64,000 bases of DNA from Physella acuta (lineage: Eukaryota; Mollusca; Gastropoda; Physidae), in contig NW_026731982.1 of the NCBI RefSeq assembly GCF_028476545.1, forward strand, positions 186,001 through 250,000. Direction: 5' to 3'. Below, one piece after another: positions 49,373 to 61,263 of this stretch. A program made the position numbers and the translations under genes. Under the pieces are notes generated by a model, which was given only the letters and a program-made list of their open reading frames with translations, searched no databases and was not told the origin of the DNA. Numbering within the stretch: position 1 is the first letter of the stretch; every line of letters begins with the position of its first letter.

Positions 49373-49581
49373 CAGGGGTCGGCAACCTTTTGAAGCGGAA
49401 GAGCCAGAAGTTACAATTTTCAAAATTTCCCTGGTTTTAAAGAGCCACTAACATTTTTTTTTATTTCAAATATTTTATGTTTTTATTAAGATTATTAGTA
49501 TTTGTCCAAGAAGCTGGAGAGCCGCATCTTGATATCAAAAGAGCCGCATGCGGCTCGCGAGCCGCAGGTTGCCGACCCCTG
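49373..49581. mobile_element. hAT-like MITE with perfect 8-bp target duplication
   Basis: It begins CAGGGGTCGGCAACC and ends GGTTGCCGACCCCTG, perfect 15-bp terminal inverted repeats. CATTACAA flanks it at 49365-49372 and 49582-49589. The length is 209 bases. An 8-bp duplication and CAGGGG ends are the marks of hAT elements. Inner GAGCCGC motifs recur in fragments at 28985, 51456 and 53600. Confidence 0.93.
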
Positions 49582-49830
49582 CATTACAACAGTGTGAGGA
49601 ATTGCACTTATTCTCCAATTATAATTTATTTTTACGAAATCTATATGATGTGTGAATTCTAAAAATTTTCCAACAAGTTGGATATGTTGTGTATTCTAAA
49701 ACTCTTATAATTTTATATTTGTTTGAGACTACACTTAATATCGTTTTTAGTGACGTGTTTTTATTTCTGCCTGTGGACTTCATTTGAACGTACATTTTCA
49801 TACTAAATAAAAACAATTGAAACTTGTTGA

Positions 49831-50230
49831 ATGTATTTTGGTCTTGGTAGGGCCAAAACACAAAAACAAAGAATGGATGAAGATGGCTTATTCTTTGACG
49901 TCTGCATACCGGGATTCAAAGCCTTCTTCCGTGAATCAATTACAATCCTTCAAGGTCGATGGCTGACAACAATTGCAAATGCCGAGTTTCTAACTCAATT
50001 TGCCAAATTAATAGGCTGCCAGGAGACCGAATTTAAAAGGGTATACAATTATGGAGTAATAAATGTCTGGTATGCCACACTGAGTTCAAGGAAATGATGC
50101 CTGGCAGAAACTCTGCCATCAGTGAATTTGCAAAAGACGATCCGGTCCAGTCCCAGATGTCATCCAGCCATCTACTTAATTGTTACCCTCGCTATTCCCC
50201 CCCCCCCTCCCAGGTGTACATTTGGTTATC
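49831..50230 (+). pseudogene. coding-like remnant, unidentified
   Basis: A frame to 50097 reads MDEDGLFFDVCIPGFKAFF and LTQFAKLIGCQETEFK. Another frame from about 50058 reads CLVCHTEFKEMMPGR and SAISEFAKDDPVQSQ before a stop near 50180. CxxCH followed by acidic and serine-rich sequence looks protein-like, and the codon composition differs from the surroundings. I infer a broken gene or transposon fragment with a frameshift near 50050-50070. The family is unknown. Confidence 0.3.
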
Positions 50231-50715
50231 AGACATCTTATTTCTAAGCTAAGGCCCGTATCCGTCTCCGGGGGCCTGTATTGAGGGTTAATGGCTCTCA
50301 TCCGTGTATGCACCTCACTATGTGAACAGCTCCCAATCTAGCACCAGGAATCCCCTTACAAAGCCTCTTTAAAGGTAACAAAGTAAATCTGGTATCGGGA
50401 ACCTTTGAAGGGGAATATTATTGGGGTATGACAACAGTACACAGCTAATTCACATTTCTGCTATAAGTAGCTTGAGCTCTCTTATATAAAGAGTGTTAAC
50501 CAACCCCCATGACTGAATCATTTCACCTAAATCTTGACCAATGTTAATATTCTAGTTTGTTACATTCATAATATCACGCACTAGTAAATTTACAACAATA
50601 CTAAATTAGTTTATATTCAATGGTATTAAATACTTCAGTTAGTGTAATTTTGAAAACTAAAAAAAAAAACAGTAAGTTTTTCAATATTTTTAATTTTTTA
50701 TACAATAATATATAA

Positions 50716-51060
50716 GTAAATATAGGTCAAGGTTATAATTAAATATCTATAAATACTACTTAACACCCCAAAGTCAACAGTTAATAAAGGCAACAATTAT
50801 TTTACCATAAATAACCATTTAACATAAACATTTGCATCTGTGTTTCTCGTTAGGGTCTAATAAATGAGACGTTTGTGTAACAATCTACATAAGCATAGGT
50901 CAAGGACATAATTCAATATCTATAAATACTACTTAATACACCAAATCAACAGTTAACAAAGTCAACAATTGTTTCACCATAAATAACCATTTAACATAAA
51001 CATTTGCATCTGTGTTTTTCGCTAGTGTCCAATAAATGTGACGTTTGTGTAACAATCTAC
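50716..51060 (+). repeat. tandem duplication of about 172 bp
   Basis: The two copies share CATAAATAACCATTTAACAT and GACGTTTGTGTAACAATCTA and end at 50888 and 51060. About 90% similar by eye. Confidence 0.9.
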
Positions 51061-51446
51061 TTCGGGCCTTTCGTTGCTAGCGTCCCACTTATGGGACGCT
51101 TATTGTACACTTGATATAACGAAGTAGTTGAAAAAAAATATTGTTACTCTTAAATTTTTATCAGATAGAAATATGGTACTGCTACAAGTTTGAAATGTAT
51201 TTTGCACTTAAAATGTTAATATTTTAGAAGAAATGCATTTTCCTGTTCGCATGTTTTCTTTTTTCCGCCATTTTGACAAGTCCTGCAAAGCCGGCAATAT
51301 AACATGTTTCTAAATTAATTTTTTTCACAAAACGCACACACATTCAATAGTCTAACTATTTTCAAAAACAATGAAACATCATTTGTGTTTTTACTAGTTT
51401 TTAATGAATTTTAGCATAAGTGGGACGCTAGCAGAATATGGGTTAA
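51061..51446. mobile_element. possible piggyBac-like MITE
   Basis: Inverted ends share GCTAGCGTCCCACTTATG (left 51075-51092, right about 51414-51431). The right end is bordered by TTAA (51443-51446) after CCCATATTCT on the reverse strand, and the left has TTCG where TTAA would be expected. A short palindrome, GCGTCCCACTTATGGGACGC, sits inside the left end. The TTAA site and CCC-type ends suggest piggyBac, but the left border is not clean. Confidence 0.4.
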
Positions 51447-51455
51447 CGGCACTTC

Positions 51456-51540
51456 TAGGGGTCGGTAACCTGGGGCTCGCGAGCCGCATGCGGCTCCTTT
51501 GATGTCAAAAGGCGGCTCTCCAGGTCCTCGCACAAATGTT
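51456..51540. repeat. fragment of the hAT-like MITE
   Basis: AGGGGTCGGTAACC, GCGAGCCGCATGCGGCTC and GATGTCAAAAGGCGGCTCTC match, inverted, the right half of 49373-49581. Confidence 0.8.
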
Positions 51541-52119
51541 AACAGTTATATTATTTCATTTTTAAAATTAAAAACAAATATTGTACTGTAAAGAAACGCA
51601 ACATTAAACAGGATAAAACAAAAACACATCAGAGAACATTGAGAATATGTGCAGTAGAAAGTATACGGACAGCTGACAGCCGCTTGGGCACCAGGCCCAG
51701 CCCTACAGACTTGCAGTAGCCAGCCCCGCGGCAACAATTCCATGCTTGACACTACCCAAGTGTCGACTTCTTTGAATAGTGTTAAATGGGGAATGTTATT
51801 TTATTCAAAATGCATTCCCGTATCTGTCAATACGCATTAATTTGACGTGAGGGGCGTAGTTTTTTTAGTTGTTAGCTTCCTACTGTTGAGCCGGGTACTG
51901 AACGGTGGGGTCCAAGTTTACCCTGCGTTCAGTGGGGGATGGAAGATTAGCGCGGTGAGAACCCAAGGACAGAAGCGACTATTACAGGGTAATCAAGCCT
52001 ATATGTAAGCCAGTTAGTCGGAGTTTGCCGAGTTGAGGATTCACAAGATTCTAATCAAATATCAAATATTGAAAAAAAAATTGGCTCTTTAAAAGCTTGG
52101 AAGTTGTAGCTCAAAGTGG
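51541..52119. other. no clear feature
   Basis: 51895-52030 is GC-richer (GAGCCGGGTACTGAACGG) with no match that I trust. No sustained frame. Confidence 0.45.
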
Positions 52120-52475
52120 ATAAACATCTGATCATCGATTTAAATAAACATTCTAAACCGATTGAATTATGTATCTTATAAAAGTATTATTTGTCAAATA
52201 AAAAATAATTGATACAATTTGTAAAAGCAATATTTTTGTAGACAATTATTAAATAAACTTCTTGAAAGTAACGTTTGTTTAATTGTTTTAAAGTTGTATC
52301 CCTCAGTGTAAATAGTTATAAGTTATATACATTGTTTTTTTTTAGATTTTTCAATGGGCAGTAACCAAAAAATATAATGTTCCTTGAAACAGTTAAAAAA
52401 AATTAAAGCTAATAAAATAGTTCTCAACACAGTAATGTGTCCAGTCATTAAGCCACGAGTGCCACAGATATATGA
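52120..52475 (+). repeat. diverged copy of 14210-14590 (tandem-unit segment)
   Basis: Shares GATTGAATTATGT, GTTTAATTGTTTTAAAGTT, ATAGTTATAAGTTAT and AATGGGCAGTAACC with the AT-rich part of the 5.4-kb unit. That segment is therefore itself a dispersed repeat. Confidence 0.65.
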
Positions 52476-52494
52476 GACTAGCTGACATCTGACC

Positions 52495-53123
52495 ACTAGG
52501 TTAAACCATTCAATTTTCTACAGCACACACCAGTGTACTGCCGTCTTCTACAGTTATAATGTCGTTAAACCATTCAATTTTCTATCTGTACAGCACACAC
52601 CAGTGTACTGCCGTCTTCTACAGTTATAATGCCGTTAAACCATTCAATTTTCTATCTGTACAGCACACACCAGTGTACTGCCGTCTTCTACAGTTATAAT
52701 GTCGTTAAACCATTCAATTTTCTATCTGTACAGCACACACCAGTGTACTGCCGTCTTCTACAGTTATAATGTCGTTAAACCATTCAATTTTCTATCAGTA
52801 CAGCACACACCAGTGTACTGCCGTCTTCTACAGTTATAATGTCGTTAAACCATTCAATTTTCTATCAGTACAGCACACACAAGTGTACTGCCGTCTTCTA
52901 CAGTTATAATGTCGTTAAACCATTCAATTTTCTATCAGTACAGCACACACCAGTGTACTGCCGTCTTCTACAGTTATAATGTCGTTAAACCATTCAATTT
53001 TCTATCAGTACAGCACACACAAGTGTACTGCCGTCTTCTACAGTTATAATGTCGTTAAACCATTCAATTTTCTATCAGTACAGCACACACCAGTGTACCG
53101 CCGTCTTCTACAGTTATAATGTC
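52495..53123 (+). repeat. 70-bp minisatellite, about 9 copies
   Basis: The unit includes GTCGTTAAACCATTCAATTT, CAGCACACACCAGTGTACTG and CCGTCTTCTACAGTTATAAT. Variants (CTGTA/CAGTA; CACCAG/CACAAG) are clustered: CTGTA in the early units, CAGTA in the later ones. Confidence 0.96.
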
Positions 53124-53599
53124 GAAGAGGTGACCAGATTGTCCAGGGTACATTAACCTTAAAGTATACCAAGGTAGTAAGTACTGGGCAAACCAAGGCT
53201 TCGGAATTACCCTGTTTTATTTTGTCTATATACCGAGTTGCCATCCCATGAAATGTCTTTGTGTTCTAACACCATTGGTTTTCCAATGTTATATACGGTA
53301 GAATTTGTGAATAATTTATGTTTAGTTCACATGTAAAGAGATCTTCTAAGATCATTTCGTCCAAATGACGTTCTTTTTTCACTTAAACCATAACGTTGCG
53401 TGTTTTTTAAGATGCCGCCCAGGTCGGTTCCCGCAATGGTAACTTTTTTAAAGAGGGTACTCAAGGTTTCACCTCTTATTTTTTTTATATTGATACGTTT
53501 TCCTTACAGTTTAAAAAAACATTTTTTTTTTTACTTGTATATAGACTATTGCAATCCTGGGAATTTTGAAAACAAATATTAAAAAATACATAATTAATA

Positions 53600-53690
53600 A
53601 TATTTGCCCATGAAACTCCAGAGCCGCATCTTGGCTTCAAAAGAGCTGCAGGCGGCACATAAGCCGCAGGTTGCCGCCCCTGCCTTACAC
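53600..53690. repeat. fragment of the hAT-like MITE
   Basis: AGAGCCGCATCTTGGCTTCA and CCGCAGGTTGCCGCCCCTG match the right half of 49373-49581. Confidence 0.8.
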
Positions 53691-53947
53691 ATTTTAAAGA
53701 ACTTTTTTAGATATAGATCTACTTGTATATCTACGATTACGATTGGGATAAGGATTGAACGATGATTTAACTGAATTTTTATTATTAAGCAAACTGAATA
53801 TTTAAATATCGTTTGGGCACAACTTGAAACGAAATAAGAAAACCGAGACTTTTGAATAATAATAAAAAAATAATTGTATTCCGTTAAACCCTTTAATAGC
53901 ATATGAAGGGATTGTGTGGTCAGCACATGTTGTATTGCTTATGTCAG

Positions 53948-54052
53948 GGACCTATCAAAGCTGATTGGACTTACTAGCTTAAATCCGGATTCAAACTCGG
54001 GACTTTCGTGTTAGTAGTGTACATCTCTCTAGCAAGGTCACGCCGTCCCATT
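53948..54052 (-). repeat. tRNA-like SINE head
   Basis: On the minus strand, GGGACGGCGTGACCTTGCTA precedes, with tRNA-like spacing, CCCGAGTTTGAATCCGG (B box). It resembles the heads of the dimeric SINE. No clear body or tail. Confidence 0.5.
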
Positions 54053-54176
54053 AAGTAAAACAACTATTTGCTAAAATGTGATAGAGATTTTATGAACGGC
54101 CATATATTAAAGCAATCAAGTCGGTCTTATATAGTATTATGTTAGTGCATAGATATATTAATAACTGATAATGTCC

Positions 54177-54271
54177 ATGGAAAAGCCGTCTTCTACTTCA
54201 AGCCTAGCATAGTTGGATCTCATTCATGGAAAAGCCGTCTTCTACTTAATGCCTAGCATAGTTGGATCTTA
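54177..54271 (+). repeat. 49-bp tandem duplication
   Basis: ATGGAAAAGCCGTCTTCTAC occurs at 54177 and 54226, each followed by GCCTAGCATAGTTGGATCT. The CCGTCTTCTAC core is shared with the 70-bp minisatellite. Confidence 0.9.
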
Positions 54272-54439
54272 TTTCTTCCGTTATCCGTTCGTGCAAAATC
54301 TACAATCCAATACAACGGATAATATTTAAAGATAATGTCCACATTTCAATGGTGTTTGGTAGCAGTACATTATTTTCCAACTGGTAGATTTCTTCATACT
54401 GACAGATAATACAAGAAGCAAACTCTACATAGTCATGAC

Positions 54440-54502
54440 TAAAGGGGGGGGGGGACACAGCTCCCGAAGAAAGTCTACCGCCCCCCCCCCCCCCCCCCCC
54501 CC
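54440..54502. repeat. opposed poly-G and poly-C runs
   Basis: A G run (about 54445-54453) and a 22-base C run (54481-54502), 27 bases apart, could pair as a hairpin. Confidence 0.85.
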
Positions 54503-54802
54503 GAAATCCTTCAACTGGGTTTGTCGAACCCCGAAGGTTGTGTGAGTTTAGTCTCATCGGAGTTGAAGACACACACCCAACTCAAATGATTCACGATCGA
54601 ATTTAGTCAATGCAGACGATATAACTGTTAAGAAAGGTTCAGTCAATGCGCACATCATTCTTTGGGGTACGTTATCTCCAAAAATTTAAGAACCACTTTA
54701 GCGCTACGTCTATTGCTATAAATTTGTTCTAAGTTTTATAAACATCTAATCTAACATTCGACAATTAATGAGGGTGATAATACACATTTTCTTTGCTTAG
54801 AA

Positions 54803-55078
54803 CCACAATTATTGTTACTTGTAAAATTTACTTCCCGTATTTATTATTTAAAAATAATAAGGTAGATAATATATCAGTTTGGTTCCGAAACATAATTAAA
54901 CAGTATATTAATATTAATTGAAAAATACTATGCAGATTATTGTTAGTTTTTTTATTAAAATCTTTTTGAAAAATGTATGAGTTTATGATTTGTAATTTTT
55001 TGGAATTTTCATTTATTCTTCTTCCCTTTTCAAAAACCGGAAAGCTTTAAATAAGGTAACATTTATTTTGTAAAACAT
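54803..55078 (+). repeat. family F, copy 3 (second half)
   Basis: Matches the second half of the other two copies, from AATTATTGTTACTTGTA to GGTAACATTTATTTTGTA. Confidence 0.8.
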
Positions 55079-55165
55079 TTTAATAACAAGCTTTTATGTA
55101 CTAATGCACTAAAAGGAGAAAATAAATAAATTACACACTTATATTTAAATAATTATAAAGATAAG
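55077..55165 (+). repeat. single foldback hairpin arm
   Basis: ACATTTTAATAACAAGCTTT through AAATAATTATAAAGATAAGC is one diverged arm of the 30-34 kb hairpins, without its partner. It sits exactly between family F and family G. Confidence 0.75.
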
Positions 55166-55174
55166 CTGATAAAA

Positions 55175-55670
55175 TACATTAAGTAACGTGCAAATACCAA
55201 AGAAAAACAATCTACTTAAAGCCGCTGTCTAGATTACAAATAAAACATCTTAAATCACTTTACCCATTAGTTATCCAATCTATTTGAACCTAACCACACA
55301 GCCCTCAGTGTAACCCTATCTCAACAACCTCACTAACCCTTAATCCTACTACCACACACCACACTAGACCATATCGTTACAATCCAAACCCTCACTAAAC
55401 CTTGACCCATACCACACTAGACCATGCCCACACAATAACAACCCTCACAAAACACAAACCTCACACTATGTCGCTGAATTAACGACAAAACAAGCCAACA
55501 TATAATCGCTGCATCTTCGATATGGAGATCGCATATCAAATGAATATCAATAATTATATCTAATTTAACACTAAAAAAATGTAAATTTCGTTTCTATGCA
55601 GAAAATCATGTGGGTGTAACTTATAGTACGACCAAACCAAATCTTATTAAAAAATCAACCTTACCAATGA
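55175..55670 (+). repeat. family G, copy 2
   Basis: Matches 47655-48230 with small deletions, including the CACACTAGACCAT units. Confidence 0.8.
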
Positions 55671-56999
55671 AATTTTCAAAAGAATTAGTACAACTTTAAT
55701 GATGGAACACATGGTTACCAGCCAAGGGGGGATAAGAATAACGTTTTGATTCATTGGGTTACGGCCCCTGTGGGATCGCAACCCTGTTGAAGTAGTTGTT
55801 GTGCATGCTCTTCTGTGAGCGATTTTACCTGTGTCCCATGTCATGGGTCTACTATATCAGTGATTGTTCTACATTAACTAACACACATTGTTGCGTAGAG
55901 AGAGAGATACTTTAAAAATCTACATGAGCTGCAGTGTGAAAGATAGGCAAACGTTCACACAATGTCCATTACTTATTGCCCTTCTTTAAATAGTCTAAAA
56001 AAATTGATAATAGGCCGTAGTAGGGAGCGGACGTAATTACGTAGAGCTAGGTAGACAGTTGATAGATAGAAGAGAGCGGCATGAGTTAGGTAAAGATGTA
56101 GAGTTTAGTAGAGAGTTAAAATGTAGTGTGTTAGGATTGGTCATGTAGTTGCAGTTAGATAGAGTGCGTAGTTTGTAGTAGTATTAGAAAGTACATAGTA
56201 TAGATTAGTATAGATTAGTGTAGATTAGTTAGAAGTAGTAGTAGTACAGTATAGATTAGTTTGGTAGGAGGTTGATAGTGTACATTTTTAATACATGCAA
56301 TTATATTTGACTTGGACTTGTGTGTTGGATTCAATACTAACTTCGCAAAAGCAAAGGGAATAATTCAATCAAAAGTGCAAGTTAAAATAATAAAGGAGGT
56401 AACTCGGTGTACTTGTTTGTCAAAACATTTTATCGGTTATTTCCCTTTAAGTAAGACTGAGTACACAAGATCCGTAGCATGAAGCTGTTTAAGTGGAATA
56501 ATTTTAGAATAATTTTAGTTAAAGCAGAAGATTCAAGCGACTTTGTGCTGCTTGTAATAGACCGTAATAAAAAAGGTTGTGATAAGTTAAAGAGTTTAGG
56601 AAAATACAACGTCTTATAACTATTTAAAAAAAAAATATCTCTGAAGAATAGCTGTTATTATGCAAATTGTTATAACTGTGGTTGCTAATGTTTTGGTAGA
56701 AAATTAGCTTTGCATAACATACCACTTCCAGTGTGTACCCATTTTTGTTTACAAATTATTAAAACACGTATTATAATGATTTTTTTTTCTACTTCACTTG
56801 CAATTTATCGCGACTGTATGACTCTAGATGAGTCGCTTTTGTGTTACAATTTTTACCATCGGCTAGTGAACACAGGGCGATAAAATAATTTCGATATGAC
56901 GTACTTTTTTAAAAGCTTTTTCTGTCAGCCCAACCCCGTCCCCTCTCCCAAATCTAAAAACGTAGAACGTATAAGACTAATAAAATGCAGAAACATGCA
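55671..56999. other. no gene; TAG-rich low-complexity stretch
   Basis: 56030-56290 is rich in GTAG and TAGATTAG-type short repeats on the plus strand. The rest is AT-rich with no coding signal. Confidence 0.5.
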
Positions 57000-57330
57000 A
57001 ACCCCGACACAAACATATTCTTCTTAAAGCCGCTATCCAGTGTACAGATCAAAAGCTTAAATCACTTTACCCATTCGTTATAAAAAGTTTTTTTCACCAA
57101 ACCAAACAACAGGCAGTGTAACCCTATCTCAACAAACTCACTAAACCTTAAACCTACTACCCCACACCACACTAGACCATCTCGTTACAATACCAAACCT
57201 ACACACATGCCATACTAGACCATGTTTATACAATCCCAACCCTAACTAAACCCTAACCTTAATATTACAATATAAACCCTAACCATAACATTACGTCCCT
57301 GGCTAAAAAAAAAAGCTAACCTATAAGTAG
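57000..57330 (+). repeat. family G, copy 3 (partial)
   Basis: Shares GCAGTGTAACCCTATCTCAA and CACACTAGACCATCTCGTTA with the other copies. Confidence 0.75.
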
Positions 57331-58379
57331 GGAATGTTGTTTTGGTGTAAATAAATGATAGAGTGATGCTAAAGTTGGTTGAGGGGATGATGTAATGTGG
57401 ATAATGTTGCTATTTAATAGGGATAGTTGCAATACTAATAATCATATATATATATAGAGAGAGATTATTTTACACACGTATATATCAGCTGCAGATACTT
57501 TAAACTAATATATAGTAAACTCTAGTGCAATGGAATTGCAATTATAACAACGACTAGCAAGTTATTATAACTGGAGTAGACGGCTGAAAACGTATATATG
57601 TTGTACATATACACAATTGAATGTATGACGTAGTCTCATATATCAGCTAGACTCATCTATCGCCTCCCAACACCAGTGAGTAAAATATCCGATGTATTAA
57701 AGTATGTTATCTAGCTCTGCTAGAATAATAAAATTAGTAATCAAAGTAGATCTATATAACTTTCATTATTGAATACTAATTAAAACTGTTTCGCCTTGCA
57801 TGCCTTTTGAAAGTTAGTTTAAACCTGGCTCATAACTTGTTTTCAGTTTCAAGCACGATTCTAGGTTTATATTTGTTCGTTGGCTTCTATACTTTGTATT
57901 ATATTCATGCAATAAAACGCTTGCTCGCATGAATGTATTGACCCGAAGATCATCAGCACTCCAAAGCCAATTTCTTCACCTCACTTTAGCATCCTGCAAG
58001 ACTATTCCATGCTCATTTAGTAGTGCCTCAACTCGCGGCATTTCTATTAGAGCTGTCCAGTTGTACAGTGAAACGTGCATGTTTTACTGGACCTCCAAAT
58101 CATCTAACTTGCACTTGAGGTCTTTGAACTCATCGCTCCAATAATAACCGAAACTTCACAAAATTCACAGATAACCCATTAATAATCCCACACTATATCA
58201 AATTTAACTACAAGAACAAAGCGATCAACGTGGTCATAGCAATCCCGGGAAGGAAACAAGCTTGCCAGACATACGGGTAGCTAGCTCCTAACTTAGGAAG
58301 TGAAACGTGTGGAAGGAAATCTATTAAAGGAAATAAAAAATAAAAACTGCAACTCTCTTAAATATTGCTGCGCTGTAGT
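57331..58379. other. no supported gene
   Basis: Short open frames around 57929-58144 on both strands are not recognisable. I see nothing else. Confidence 0.45.
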
Positions 58380-58389
58380 GTGTTGTACT

Positions 58390-58842
58390 CTAATAGTAGT
58401 ATATTAGGTCACATTTGAGTCCTTTTGAGGGGCATCGTCTGCGCTGTAAAAAAACAGCGGTGAATTCTCCTCTAGCAGTGGGAGCGCTGGTTCTACCAGG
58501 ATGTACATCATTATGAATAACACTTTCCTTCAAAAAATTCATGTTTATGCTATACTCAATGGGAGCTCGATTATCGCGATTTGCTTTGAGCATTTCATTT
58601 TTTTCAAATGTCATCAAGATATTTTTTCTTGTAACAACGGGTTTATTTAACAAATTAATGTTTTGGAGATTCTCCATAACTACAATCATACATCTACTGT
58701 TTGCAGGATCAGACATTCTCTCTTTTAAAGCTTGAGCCGAATCCAAAATGTACAATTGGTCAAATTTCGGTGATTCGCCATCACATGGGTATAGTTCAGA
58801 GGTAGCGTGATATATTTGCCCATGGATTCTGTAGTGTAGCAA
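58390..58842 (-). pseudogene. Helitron-like N-terminal domain, broken
   Basis: A 150-codon frame. RIHGQIYHATSELYPCDGES followed by KFDQLYILDSAQALKERM corresponds to the conserved 'FRIHG...H..G.L.P..G..P.YAQLYI.D...AL..RM' region of Helitron Rep/helicase proteins. Helitron Rep/helicase proteins act in rolling-circle transposition; this region is a conserved domain of unclear role. NLQNINLLNKP and a charged stretch lead to the conserved GRTSAPTA. The frame is lost after AVFLQ at a homopolymer; another frame continues with ADDAPQKDSN, where the family usually has an acidic/Asn-rich turn. Upstream it is out of frame with SYNSAMAFASMGAQVDK at 58862-58920. The ATG at 58842 is only the first in the open stretch, not a real start. 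Confidence 0.82.
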
Positions 58843-58901
58843 TTTGAACCTGAACGTCTAGTCACTGCTTTATCCACTTGTGCTCCCATCGAGGCAAAGG
58901 C

Positions 58902-61263
58902 CATTGCACTATTGTACGACCTGATGTTTTCCACATTGCACCATTGTACGATCTGATGTTTTCCACATTGCACCATTGTACGACCTGATGTTTTCCACAT
59001 TGCACCATTGTACGACCTGATGTTTTCCACATTGCACCATTGTACGACCTGATGTTTTCCACATTGCACCATTGTACGACCTGATGTTTTCCACATTGCA
59101 CCATTGTACGACCTGATGTTTTCCACATTGCACCATTGTACGACCTGATGTTTTCCACATTGCACCATTGTACGACCTGATGTTTTCCACATTGCACCAT
59201 TGTACGACCTGATGTTTTCCACATTGCACTATTGTACGACCTGATGTTTTCCACATTGCACTATTGTACGATCTGATGTTTTCCACATTGCACTATTGTA
59301 CGATCTGATGTTTTCCACATTGCACTATTGTACGATCTGATGTTTTCCACATTGCACTATTGTACGACCTGATGTTTTCCACATTGCACTATTGTACGAT
59401 CTGATGTTTTCCACATTGCACCATTGTACGACCTGATGTTTTCCACATTGCACTATTGTACGACCTGATGTTTTCCACATTGCACCATTGTACGACCTGA
59501 TGTTTTCCACATTGCACTATTGTACGACCTGATGTTTTCCACATTGCACTATTGTACGACCTGATGTTTTCCACATTGCACTATTGTACGACCTGATGTT
59601 TTCCACATTGCACCATTGTACGACCTGATGTTTTCCACATTGCACTATTGTACGACCTGATGTTTTCCACATTGCACTATTGTACGACCTGATGTTTTCC
59701 ACATTGCACTATTGTACGACCTGATGTTTTCCACATTGCACTATTGTACGATCTGATGTTTTCCACATTGCACCATTGTACGACCTGATGTTTTCCACAT
59801 TGCACTATTGTACGACCTGATGTTTTCCACATTGCACTATTGTACGATCTGATGTTTTCCACATTGCACTATTGTACGATCTGATGTTTTCCACATTGCA
59901 CCATTGTACGACCTGATGTTTTCCACATTGCACTATTGTACGACCTGATGTTTTCCACATTGCACTATTGTACGACCTGATGTTTTCCACATTGCACCAT
60001 TGTACGACCTGATGTTTTCCACATTGCACTATTGTACGACCTGATGTTTTCCACATTGCACCATTGTACGACCTGATGTTTTCCACATTGCACTATTGTA
60101 CGACCTGATGTTTTCCACATTGCACTATTGTACGACCTGATGTTTTCCACATTGCACTATTGTACGACCTGATGTTTTCCACATTGCACTATTGTACGAC
60201 CTGATGTTTTCCACATTGCACCATTGTACGACCTGATGTTTTCCACATTGCACTATTGTACGACCTGATGTTTTCCACATTGCACTATTGTACGACCTGA
60301 TGTTTTCCACATTGCACTATTGTACGATCTGATGTTTTCCACATTGCACCATTGTACGACCTGATGTTTTCCACATTGCACTATTGTACGATCTGATGTT
60401 TTCCACATTGCACTATTGTACGACCTGATGTTTTCCACATTGCACTATTGTACGACCTGATGTTTTCCACATTGCACTATTGTACGATCTGATGTTTTCC
60501 ACATTGCACTATTGTACGATCTGATGTTTTCCACATTGCACTATTGTACGATCTGATGTTTTCCACATTGCACTATTGTACGACCTGATGTTTTCCACAT
60601 TGCACCATTGTACGACCTGATGTTTTCCACATTGCACTATTGTACGACCTGATGTTTTCCACATTGCACTATTGTACGACCTGATGTTTTCCACATTGCA
60701 CTATTGTACGATCTGATGTTTTCCACATTGCACCATTGTACGACCTGATGTTTTCCACATTGCACTATTGTACGACCTGATGTTTTCCACATTGCACTAT
60801 TGTACGACCTGATGTTTTCCACATTGCACTATTGTACGACCTGATGTTTTCCACATTGCACTATTGTACGACCTGATGTTTTCCACATTGCACTATTGTA
60901 CGACCTGATGTTTTCCACATTGCACTATTGTACGACCTGATGTTTTCCACATTGCACCATTGTACGATCTGATGTTTTCCACATTGCACTATTGTACGAC
61001 CTGATGTTTTCCACATTGCACTATTGTACGACCTGATGTTTTCCACATTGCACTATTGTACGACCTGATGTTTTCCACATTGCACTATTGTACGACCTGA
61101 TGTTTTCCACATTGCACTATTGTACGACCTGATGTTTTCCACATTGCACCATTGTACGACCTGATGTTTTCCACATTGCACCATTGTACGACCTGATGTT
61201 TTCCACATTGCACCATTGTACGATCTGATGTTTTCCACATTGCACCATTGTACGATCTGATGG
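58902..61263 (-). repeat. 32-bp minisatellite, about 74 copies, derived from Helitron coding sequence
   Basis: On the minus strand the unit reads GGTGCAATGTGGAAAACATC followed by AGGTCGTACAAT. GAAAACATCAGGTCGTACAA continuing into TAGTGCAATG encodes ENIRSYNSAM, the Helitron motif that resumes directly at the array's right-hand (58.9 kb) edge. Units vary at two sites: AATGGT/AATAGT (Gly/Ser) and CAGG/CAGA. No frame of the unit has a stop, so 32 is read as a 32-residue repeat in every minus frame. Those frames are not genes. Confidence 0.97.

Noticed and set aside
52495-53123. CRISPR-like repeat-spacer pattern
   Set aside because: The whole 70-bp unit is conserved; there are no variable spacers.
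57929-58144. Short frames on both strands, the minus one reading WSDEFKDLKCKLDDLE
   Set aside because: Short, with stops, no family recognised, and no link to the Helitron pieces.
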